Assembly: GCF_003545815.1 (NCBI RefSeq)
Contig: NZ_PDUW01000007.1
Coordinates: 1 to 64,000, forward strand
DNA from: Pusillimonas caeni
GTDB lineage: Bacteria; Pseudomonadota; Gammaproteobacteria; Burkholderiales; Burkholderiaceae_B
Length of the DNA stretch: 64,000 nt
Reading direction: 5' to 3'
The notes beneath the pieces were generated by a model that saw nothing but the letters and a program-made list of their open reading frames with translations, was not told the DNA's origin and searched no databases. Both the position numbers and the translations under genes were made by a program. How positions within the stretch are numbered: the stretch's first letter is position 1; every line of letters begins with the position of its first letter. Shown here in pieces: positions 57,779 to 64,000 of this stretch.

Positions 57779-59410
57779 ATGTATTTCAAATGGGAAGAAT
57801 TCCCTTTGATTCCGCCCGATGAGGCCGATCCGGCAAATGGGCCGGCGCCGGTCATCATTGTGGGAGCCGGTCCGGTGGGCCTGTCCTTGGCCTTGGGCTT
57901 GGCGCGCCAGGGCGTGGGCAGCGTCGTCCTCGAAAAACGCCGCACCATATCCACCGGCAGCCGGGCGTTGGCCATGACCCGCCGCAGCATGCAGATTCTC
58001 GACCAGTTGGGCGTAGGCCAGGCCGTGCTCGACAAAGCCCTCACGTGGAACGAAGGCTGGACCTTCTACGACCGCCACATGGTCCATCACATGAACATCG
58101 CGCCGCCTCCCAACGAGAAGCATGGGCAGACCAATCTGCAGCAATGCTGGATGGAGCGGCTGCTGCTCGACGAAATACAGAAGTATCCCGACGTTCAGGT
58201 GCGGTACGGGCACGAAGTGCTGGATGTGGAACCCTATTCCGACCGAGTCGTGCTAAAGGTTCAGACGGAGCTGGGCTCGTACGAGGCTAAGGCCCGATAC
58301 CTGGTTGCTGCCGACGGGCCGCATGGCCAAACCCGCAAGCGTCTCGGCCTGGCCTACGAAGGAACCTCTTATACGCAGCAGTTCGTCATCAACGACATCA
58401 TTTGCAAGCTGCCCATCCCCGCCGGACGGCGTCTTTTCTTCAATCCGCCCTACCTGCCGGGCAAGGCGGTACTGATGCATCAAGCGCCTTTCGACATGTG
58501 GCGCCTGGACTTCCAGCTGCTGGACGGCCAGGACGCCGAAGAAGAAATGGCAGCCGAGAAAGTGCACAAGCGCATTCGCGCCCATTTCGAACTCATGGGA
58601 ATTCAAGCCGACTACGAACTGCTTTTGACTTCGGTATACCGGACCAACGCGCTTAGCCTTCCTACTTACAACCGAGGCCGTGTGCTGTTCGCGGGCGACG
58701 CGGCACATCAAGTGCCCATCTTCGGCGGGCGCGGGGTCAACCACGGTTATGCCGACGCCCACAACCTGGCATGGAAACTGGCGCGGGTCGTAAAGGGGAC
58801 GGCGGACGCCACGCTGCTCGACACGTATACCCTGGAACGGCGCGGCGACATCCTGGACACCCTCGACGAGCTTACGCGCACGACGCTATTTATCACGACG
58901 CCCTCGCCCGGCGTGGCCCTGATGCGGGAAGCCGTGCTTTCGCTGTCGATCGACGACGGCTTCCTTGCCAATCTCTTCGACCCGTATGCCTCGGCCCCCT
59001 ACCGCTATAGCGACAGCCCGCTCAATGCCACTCCTGCGAACGACGCAGACTTCTCGCCGCGCGGCGAGGTGGGGTCTATTTGCCCGGATGGCGTCATCGA
59101 CTCCGAGAGTCGACTGTACGAACTTTTCGGTACAGGCTTCGCTCTGCTGGTCTTCGTGGACGAGCCCGTCCAGGCGGCCGCGCAGCCTTCATGGCCAGAG
59201 GCTGATTCCGCCGTCGAGCGGCTACAGCACATCATCATTCCGGTTTCGTCCGAAATTACTCGTCTGCTGGATGCCCGGCCTGGCACCATCTATCTCGTCA
59301 GGCCCGACAACCGCATCGCAGGGCGATGGCGCCAACATAATGCGCAGGCGCTGCGAGACGCCCTGGACCGGCTCGGCGGGGCCACGTCCCGCTCCATGGA
59401 GGCTTCTTGA
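57779..59410 (+). CDS. FAD-dependent aromatic hydroxylase (MhpA/PheA family)
   Basis: A 543-residue class-A flavin monooxygenase. VIIVGAGPVGLSLALGLARQ binds FAD, YLVAADGPHGQTRKRLGL is the DG motif and GRVLFAGDAAHQVPIFGGRGVNHG the GD motif. The last 130 residues are the thioredoxin-like domain of phenol/3-(3-hydroxyphenyl)propionate hydroxylases. It should hydroxylate a phenolic or heteroaromatic ring using NAD(P)H. GGAGG before ATG 57779. Followed at once by a DUF2783-type gene, its usual companion. Confidence 0.92.
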   Translation: MYFKWEEFPLIPPDEADPANGPAPVIIVGAGPVGLSLALGLARQGVGSVVLEKRRTISTGSRALAMTRRSMQILDQLGVGQAVLDKALTWNEGWTFYDRHMVHHMNIAPPPNEKHGQTNLQQCWMERLLLDEIQKYPDVQVRYGHEVLDVEPYSDRVVLKVQTELGSYEAKARYLVAADGPHGQTRKRLGLAYEGTSYTQQFVINDIICKLPIPAGRRLFFNPPYLPGKAVLMHQAPFDMWRLDFQLLDGQDAEEEMAAEKVHKRIRAHFELMGIQADYELLLTSVYRTNALSLPTYNRGRVLFAGDAAHQVPIFGGRGVNHGYADAHNLAWKLARVVKGTADATLLDTYTLERRGDILDTLDELTRTTLFITTPSPGVALMREAVLSLSIDDGFLANLFDPYASAPYRYSDSPLNATPANDADFSPRGEVGSICPDGVIDSESRLYELFGTGFALLVFVDEPVQAAAQPSWPEADSAVERLQHIIIPVSSEITRLLDARPGTIYLVRPDNRIAGRWRQHNAQALRDALDRLGGATSRSMEAS

Positions 59411-59411
59411 C

Positions 59412-59615
59412 ATGACCCAATCCACTCCTTGCCCCGCCTTCAATGAATCGGGATTCGAATCGCTGGCCTCGGCCATCGACCGTATCGACGCCGAACAGCG
59501 CAACGTGTTTCTGTGCAAGCTGGCCATCCTGCTTGCATCCCATGCGGGCCCCGGCGTCCTGGCCGCATGCATACCCAAGGCCGAACGCCATCTTCGCCCT
59601 GTTTCTCCGGCCTAG
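59412..59615 (+). CDS. Small DUF2783-type protein
   Basis: A 67-residue protein starting 1 nt after the hydroxylase stop. The sequence RNVFLCKLAILLASHAGPGVLAACI matches the shape of DUF2783 proteins (conserved L-LL-A-H-G pattern, here shown in part), which occur next to FAD hydroxylases; their role is unknown. The Asp normally after HIG is replaced. Assigned by pattern and position only. Confidence 0.6.
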   Translation: MTQSTPCPAFNESGFESLASAIDRIDAEQRNVFLCKLAILLASHAGPGVLAACIPKAERHLRPVSPA

Positions 59616-59675
59616 AGGCTGCGCCTATAACGCGTCCCCGGACGCATCGACAAAATCATAATATCGGAGACACTC

Positions 59676-60590
59676 ATGAAACATCGCATTCGCCTGCTTC
59701 TCGCCGGAGCATTGCTGCTCGGCTCCAGCGCCGCCATGGCGCAGAACACAAAGGTGACCATTGGCTTTTCGTCGGCAGCCGACTTCCTCCCCGTCATGGT
59801 CGCCAAAGAAACCGGCATCTTCGAAAAACACGGCATCGATGCCGAACTGACCAAGGTCGCGCTCATTTCCAATATTCCCGCAGCGCTCATGTCCGGCAGC
59901 CTGCAGATCGGCGCGGCCACGCCGCCCATGCTGCTCGATACCTCGCGCTCCGGCCTCGACCTGCCCGCCATCAGCGCCGCAACCCGCTTTCTGGCCGACC
60001 CGGCGATTTTCAGTGTGGTGGCGCGCGAAGGCACCGACATCAAGACCGCCAAGGACCTCGAAGGCAAGCGCATCGGCGTGCCCGGGCTGCGCAGCGTCGC
60101 CGACGTCGTATTCCGCAAGTGGCTACAGGACAAAGGCGCCGACGTAAGCAAGCTGTCCATCGTCGAAGCTCCCTTCCCTCAGATGAAGGACATGCTCAAG
60201 TCCGGTACCATCGACGCCGTGCCCGTACTCGAGCCTTTCCGGGCGCGCATCGTCGCCGACGGCACAGGCTACCGCGTCGCCGACTACATGGCGGAAGTCA
60301 GCCCCGACATTCTGGGCGCCATATGGGTCGGACAGCGCTCCTGGCTCGATGCCCATCCCAATGTGGTGGAAGGCTTTCGCCGCTCTTTGGCCGAAGGCAT
60401 CCAGTACATCCACGATCATCCCGACAAGGCGCGCGACATCGAGAAGAAATACCTGGGTTTCAGCTCGACCTTTCCCATTCCTTATTCGACCAAGCTCGAA
60501 AAGGCCGACTTCGAGGCCTACGCTGAAATGTTCAAAAGCGCCGGCTATGTCGATAAGATCCCGGACACAGCCAACCTGATCTATCCTTGA
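59676..60590 (+). CDS. ABC transporter substrate-binding protein (NitT/TauT family)
   Basis: A 304-residue periplasmic protein with a signal peptide (ALLLGSSAAMAQ). VTIGFSSAADFLPVMVAKETGIFEKHGI is the NMT1/SsuA opening, LEGKRIGVPGLRSVADVVF the domain core, and MLKSGTIDAVPVLEPF the ligand region. GGAGA 5 nt before ATG 59676. Ligand unknown; given the operon, an aromatic acid is likely rather than a sulfonate. Confidence 0.9.
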   Translation: MKHRIRLLLAGALLLGSSAAMAQNTKVTIGFSSAADFLPVMVAKETGIFEKHGIDAELTKVALISNIPAALMSGSLQIGAATPPMLLDTSRSGLDLPAISAATRFLADPAIFSVVAREGTDIKTAKDLEGKRIGVPGLRSVADVVFRKWLQDKGADVSKLSIVEAPFPQMKDMLKSGTIDAVPVLEPFRARIVADGTGYRVADYMAEVSPDILGAIWVGQRSWLDAHPNVVEGFRRSLAEGIQYIHDHPDKARDIEKKYLGFSSTFPIPYSTKLEKADFEAYAEMFKSAGYVDKIPDTANLIYP

Positions 60591-60601
60591 AGCGGCCGTA
60601 C

Positions 60602-61426
60602 ATGTTCATGGATCCCGATACTCATCTCATCCCCTCCGGCAGCGCGGCGGCCGGCGAAAGCGTCGCCGCGCTGGACATCCAGGGAGTCTCCATGGTTTTC
60701 GGGCGGGGCGATGCCGCGCACACCGTCATAGACAGGCTCGACTTCCAAGTCCGCCATGGTGAATTCCTGTGCATAGTCGGGGCCTCTGGATGTGGCAAGA
60801 CCACGCTGCTACGCCTGCTGGCCGGCTTGGCCAGCCCCACCCATGGCGCGGTGTCTTTCCTCGGTGGCGCCATCAAAGGTCCATCCCGCGACCGCGCCAT
60901 CGTCTTCCAGGACTATGGCCGCGCCCTGCTTCCCTGGCGCACTGTGTACGGAAACATTTCCCTGGCACTTGAAAATACTCCGCTCGGAAAGCGGCAGCGG
61001 CACGAGCGCATCCTCGAACTGGCGAACAAGATGGGATTGGCGCATGCTGTGGACCGTTACCCCGATCAACTCTCGGGCGGCATGCAGCAACGCGTGCAAA
61101 TCGCCCGCTGCCTGGCCCAGGATCCCAAACTGCTGCTCATGGACGAGCCGTTCGGCGCACTCGACGCCATCACCCGGCAAAGCCTGCAAGATGAAGTGGC
61201 GCGGCTGACCCGCGAACATCGCACCACGGTGGTGTTCATCACCCATGATCTCGAAGAGGCCATTTACCTGGGCGATCGCGTCATCGTCCTCGCCGCCAAC
61301 CCCGGCCGCATCCTGGCCGACATCGCCATCCCTATCTCGCGCCCGCGCAACCAGCTCACCACGCGGGAAGAACCCGTCTTCCTCGACCTTAGGCATCAGG
61401 TCTACGGCCTGCTGGAGGGCCACTGA
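60602..61426 (+). CDS. ABC transporter ATP-binding protein (NitT/TauT family)
   Basis: A 274-residue ATPase. Walker A GASGCGKTT, Q-loop VFQDYGRALLPW, signature LSGGMQQRVQIARCL, Walker B LLMDEPFGALD and switch FITHDLEEAIYLGD are complete. A TTG at 60587 would overlap the binding-protein stop, but ATG 60602 gives the usual length. It is fused to the permease gene by a TGATG overlap. Confidence 0.93.
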   Translation: MFMDPDTHLIPSGSAAAGESVAALDIQGVSMVFGRGDAAHTVIDRLDFQVRHGEFLCIVGASGCGKTTLLRLLAGLASPTHGAVSFLGGAIKGPSRDRAIVFQDYGRALLPWRTVYGNISLALENTPLGKRQRHERILELANKMGLAHAVDRYPDQLSGGMQQRVQIARCLAQDPKLLLMDEPFGALDAITRQSLQDEVARLTREHRTTVVFITHDLEEAIYLGDRVIVLAANPGRILADIAIPISRPRNQLTTREEPVFLDLRHQVYGLLEGH

Positions 61427-62187
61427 TGCTTCGCTTGGCCAAGGGTGTTCTCATTCCCGCCGCGCTGCTCATCATCTGGGAGCTCGGCTGGCACATCAGC
61501 GGGTATGAATCGCTGTCCCGGCCCTTCGACATCGCGCTGGCCTTGTATGCCGGGCTGCTCGACGGGTCGGTGCCTCGGCTCACCTGGCAGACTCTCAAGG
61601 CCGCCATGTTCGGTTTCGCCGTCGCCTCCGCATTGGGCGTGCTCGGCGGAATAGCCTTGGGCCTGGCCTGGAGCGCCGAACGCGTCGTCCGTCCAGTCAT
61701 AGACCTTCTGCGCCCCATTCCATCGGTGGCCTTGATTCCTCTGGCGATGCTGATCTTTGGCTTCGGGGTGCGCATGGAAGCCTCGATCGTGGCATTCGCA
61801 TGCCTGTGGCCCGTGCTCATCATCACGATTACCGCCGTGCGCAGTATCGAGCCCAGTTTGATCGAGCTCTCCAGAACGCTGGAGATGAAGCCGCTGCAGC
61901 GCATGATACGCATCATCGTGCCGGCGGCCCTTGGCCGGATCAGCGTCGGCCTCCAATTGGCACTGGCCATTTCGCTGGTCGTCGCCGTCACGGTCGAAAT
62001 CGTCATCAATCCGCAAGGCCTGGGCTACGGAATGATGTCGGCGCAGCAGTCTCTGCGCTTCGATGTGATGTATGCGCTGCTGGTCTGGACAGGCTTCGTG
62101 GGGTGGGCGCTGAGCCGGGCGGGCCAATGGTTTGTCGGACGCTGTTCGCCCGGCCGCAGGGCATCCCGCGAAGGAGCGCCGGCGTGA
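61426..62187 (+). CDS. ABC transporter permease 1 (NitT/TauT family)
   Basis: A 253-residue protein with six helices. The EAA loop is IELSRTLEMKPLQRMIRIIVPAALG. PIPSVALIPLAMLIFGFG is typical of SsuC/TauC permeases. Starts in the stop of the ATPase gene (TGATG) and overlaps permease 2 (GTGA). Confidence 0.92.
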   Translation: MLRLAKGVLIPAALLIIWELGWHISGYESLSRPFDIALALYAGLLDGSVPRLTWQTLKAAMFGFAVASALGVLGGIALGLAWSAERVVRPVIDLLRPIPSVALIPLAMLIFGFGVRMEASIVAFACLWPVLIITITAVRSIEPSLIELSRTLEMKPLQRMIRIIVPAALGRISVGLQLALAISLVVAVTVEIVINPQGLGYGMMSAQQSLRFDVMYALLVWTGFVGWALSRAGQWFVGRCSPGRRASREGAPA

Positions 62188-62948
62188 GCGCGATCTTGTC
62201 TAACAGGTGGGCCGCCTACGCTGCGTCCGCCGTGTTTGTTCTGCTTCTGCTCGGTATATGGCAGACGCTGGCCGCCTACGAATTCATCTCCCCGCTGTTC
62301 TTTCCCGCACCCACCCGCACGCTTTCCACGTTGTGGGAACTCATCGTGCAGGGCCAGATCTGGCCGCCAACCTGGGCGACCATCGTAAGAATGCTCTATG
62401 GCTGGGCCGCCGCGTCTATCGCCGGCGTAGTACTGGGTGCGTTGATCACTCGTTCCCGGATCGTCCATGAACTCCTCAGTCCCACGTTGGAGTTCATGCG
62501 ACCCATGCCAGCGTCAGCTTTCATTCCCGTGGCCATCCTGGTCTTCGGCCTGAGCAATCAGATGTCGACCGCCATCATTGCGTTCGGGTCGCTCTGGCCG
62601 GTACTTCTTGCCGCCGTCCAGGGCTTCAGCACGGTGGAACCACGCTTATATGAGGTCGCAGACGCATTGGGCATGTCCCAGCGGGAGCGCTTCGTGAAAG
62701 TATCGCTGCCCAGCGCGCTCACCGACATCGTGGCAGGCGCCCGGGTCGGGCTGGCCATCGCATTGATACTCGCCGTCGTAACGGAAATGCAAGCCTCGTT
62801 GCCGGGGCTCGGCCAAAGCATTCTGAATGCCCAACGCTCTTTTCAGACTCCCGAACTTTACGCCTGCGTGATCATGCTGGGCTGCATTGGCTTCCTGGCC
62901 TCGACACTGCTGCAATGGTGTGAGCGTCGCATCATCCTTCACAAGTAA
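62184..62948 (+). CDS. ABC transporter permease 2 (NitT/TauT family)
   Basis: A 254-residue permease starting at a GTG (62184) with AAGGAG 8 nt upstream and a 4-nt overlap with permease 1. EAA loop YEVADALGMSQRERFVKVSLP; PMPASAFIPVAILVFGLS core. Two different permeases in one system imply a heterodimer; most NitT/TauT systems use one permease gene. Last gene of the cluster. Confidence 0.92.
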   Translation: MSAILSNRWAAYAASAVFVLLLLGIWQTLAAYEFISPLFFPAPTRTLSTLWELIVQGQIWPPTWATIVRMLYGWAAASIAGVVLGALITRSRIVHELLSPTLEFMRPMPASAFIPVAILVFGLSNQMSTAIIAFGSLWPVLLAAVQGFSTVEPRLYEVADALGMSQRERFVKVSLPSALTDIVAGARVGLAIALILAVVTEMQASLPGLGQSILNAQRSFQTPELYACVIMLGCIGFLASTLLQWCERRIILHK

Positions 62949-62951
62949 AAC

Positions 62952-62980
62952 TTGACCTGCGTCCCTTGGCGAGTTACAAT
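62952..62980 (+). promoter_or_regulatory. Strong sigma-70 promoter upstream of the infA paralogue
   Basis: TTGACC (62952-62957), 17-nt spacer, TACAAT (62975-62980). It starts immediately after the ABC operon and would give a leader of about 320 nt before infA. A dyad TTGAATA-AACGCC-TATTCAA (62987-63006) begins right at the expected transcription start. Confidence 0.6.
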
Positions 62981-63309
62981 TTTTAGTTGAATAAACGCCT
63001 ATTCAAATACCAACAAGTTATATAGCGGCAAGTTATAAGCGCACGCACCTTTGGCGATACCAGGGCTGCGCATCATCGGCTTCCCGTGCATATCAAGCAC
63101 GCGGCTGCAACGTCCCACCAAGCAGAACCCCACGGTTCCCGCCGCTTGACTTGAACGGCGGGCAGTCCGCCACCTACGCAATGCGGTCCCGGCACACGCC
63201 ACGCACCGGTACGCCGCTTCATCAACCCGCGCCAAACGCGCCCGACGACATGGCAATCCGCGCCACGAACGCGGTCTTGCAGCATTGTCATTCACAGGAG
63301 AAACCATAT
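62981..63309 (+). other. Long untranslated leader before the infA paralogue
   Basis: About 330 nt with no credible ORF. It holds the dyad at 62987-63006, a direct repeat of CAAGTTATA at 63014-63022 and 63029-63037, and a hairpin CCCGCCG (63138-63144) / CGGCGGG (63156-63162). It could be a cold-responsive leader or contain a small RNA. Confidence 0.35.
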
Positions 63310-63567
63310 ATGGCAAAAGAAGAACTGTTGGAAATGAGCGGCTCCGTTACAGAAGTCCTTCCCGATTCCCGTTTTCGTGTCCTGCTGGACAACGGCCATC
63401 CCGTCGTCGCCTACACCGGCGGCAAAATGCGCAAGCACCACATCCGCATCCTGGCGGGTGACAAAGTCACCCTGGAAATGTCGCCCTACGACTTGAGCAA
63501 GGGCCGCATCACCTTCCGCCACCTGCCCAATCGCCCCGCCTACACGCCCGCGCGCAAGCGTCATTAA
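63310..63567 (+). CDS. infA: Translation initiation factor IF-1, second copy
   Basis: An 85-residue S1/OB-fold protein. [22 protein letters not shown] and [30 protein letters not shown] are IF-1 blocks. It is longer than the 72-residue standard IF-1, with a basic tail (PARKRH), as in the second infA of Betaproteobacteria; the main copy lies with ribosomal protein genes elsewhere. GGAGA upstream of ATG 63310. Confidence 0.92.
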   Translation: MAKEELLEMSGSVTEVLPDSRFRVLLDNGHPVVAYTGGKMRKHHIRILAGDKVTLEMSPYDLSKGRITFRHLPNRPAYTPARKRH

Positions 63568-63591
63568 GGGCTGCCCGGTTTCCCCGGGAAT

Positions 63592-64000
63592 TCAATCGGA
63601 CTGGCTTGCCGGCGTGGCAAAGCGCTCCAGCGTGCCGCCATGCTCGGCGACATCCGTCCAGCCGTCCACCTCGAAATCGATGACCGCCAGGGCTCCAGGC
63701 GGATAGTCGCTGTGCAGCCTGGCGAATGCGTTGCGATCGGCTCGGCCGATGAGATGCAGCGCAAGCCGATGCATGCCGGGGTTGTGTCCGACGACCACCA
63801 GGCTTTCATGCTCGTCCGCCGTGCCGCGGATGGCCGCCAGGATGGCATCCTGCGTCGATTCGTAGATGCGCCGCTCGAACATCGCCGGCACGAGTTCGGG
63901 CAAGGCCTTCTGCACCAGCTCCCAGGTGCTGCGCGTACGCGTGGAAGTGGACACCAGGGCCATCTGCGGCAACAGGCCCGCTTGTGCGAGATAGACGCCC
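63592..64000 (-). CDS. SixA-like histidine phosphatase, partial
   Basis: The C-terminal 136 residues of a phosphoglycerate-mutase-fold phosphatase; the N-terminal RHG motif lies beyond the window edge. STSTRTRSTWELV, the acid-base IYES-region and VVGHNPGMHRLALHL (second catalytic His) identify the family. SixA removes phosphate from phosphohistidine on HPt proteins or PtsO/PtsN. Convergent with infA. Confidence 0.85.
   Translation of the reverse strand, partial: GVYLAQAGLLPQMALVSTSTRTRSTWELVQKALPELVPAMFERRIYESTQDAILAAIRGTADEHESLVVVGHNPGMHRLALHLIGRADRNAFARLHSDYPPGALAVIDFEVDGWTDVAEHGGTLERFATPASQSD

Noticed and set aside
63964-63974. Another GGGCCTGTT repeat end (CAACAGGCCCG)
   Set aside because: It is within the coding frame of the phosphatase, matches only the inner bases and lacks the TAG and the extended end.

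Overview
The window is 64 kb of GC-rich chromosome from a betaproteobacterium, most likely an Alcaligenaceae member (Bordetella / Achromobacter / Pusillimonas type). The run leuC-leuD-leuB-asd-fimV-truA-trpF, the two-module IF-1 paralogue, the Hsp20-Lon pair, the single LolCE-type permease with LolD and the BoxR-like HTH-shikimate-kinase regulator all fit that group. No phage, plasmid or transposase gene is present.

Region by region: 0-5 kb carries a metallo-beta-lactamase-fold hydrolase, tRNA-Val(GAC) with promoter and terminator, a lipoprotein 5'-nucleotidase and trpF. 4.3-11.2 kb is one long leftward run: leuC, leuD, leuB, asd, a short fimV, truA. 11.2-12.1 kb is a gene-free stretch with a 38-nt tandem repeat and two very large inverted repeats. 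12-33 kb is core housekeeping: M48 lipoprotein protease, aroC, selO, a YihY membrane protein, CBS protein, dusA, thrB, a PHP phosphatase, hydrolases, comEC, a flavin monooxygenase, tatD, lolD/lolCE, recJ. 33-36 kb holds hsp20 and a lon protease.

36.1-47.8 kb looks like an acquired catabolic island, less GC-rich by eye than its flanks. Leftward: an M20 amidohydrolase, a GntR/FCD regulator and a PyrK/PyrD-like flavoprotein pair. Rightward: a complete TRAP transporter (with a terminator-like hairpin between the binding protein and the permease), both subunits of a molybdenum xanthine-dehydrogenase-type hydroxylase, and an asparaginase-like amidohydrolase. Together they suggest uptake, hydroxylation, reduction or oxidation, and amide hydrolysis of an N-heterocyclic compound (purine or orotate-like). 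This is the best candidate for an undescribed pathway.

47.8-51.6 kb is a leftward operon of feruloyl-CoA synthase, a BoxR-like regulator and a hydroxyacyl-CoA dehydrogenase. 51.7-55.2 kb holds a LON-domain protein and a group of metal/redox proteins (ferritin-like, cytochrome b561, hemerythrin, Cu-Zn SOD). 55.3-62.9 kb is a second catabolic cluster: a divergent LysR regulator, cupin, alpha/beta hydrolase, FAD hydroxylase, a DUF2783-type small protein and a NitT/TauT-type ABC transporter with two permeases. The window ends with a second IF-1 gene behind a long leader and a partial SixA-like phosphatase.

A repeat family with the core TAGGGCCTGTTAACA occurs at three places: a full 270-bp element with 32-bp terminal inverted repeats (23.0-23.3 kb), half-ends either side of hsp20 (33.0 and 33.55 kb), and a collapsed 24-bp perfect palindrome (52.36 kb). 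In two cases its TAG is the stop codon of the upstream gene. All functional calls come from reading the sequence; no database search was run.
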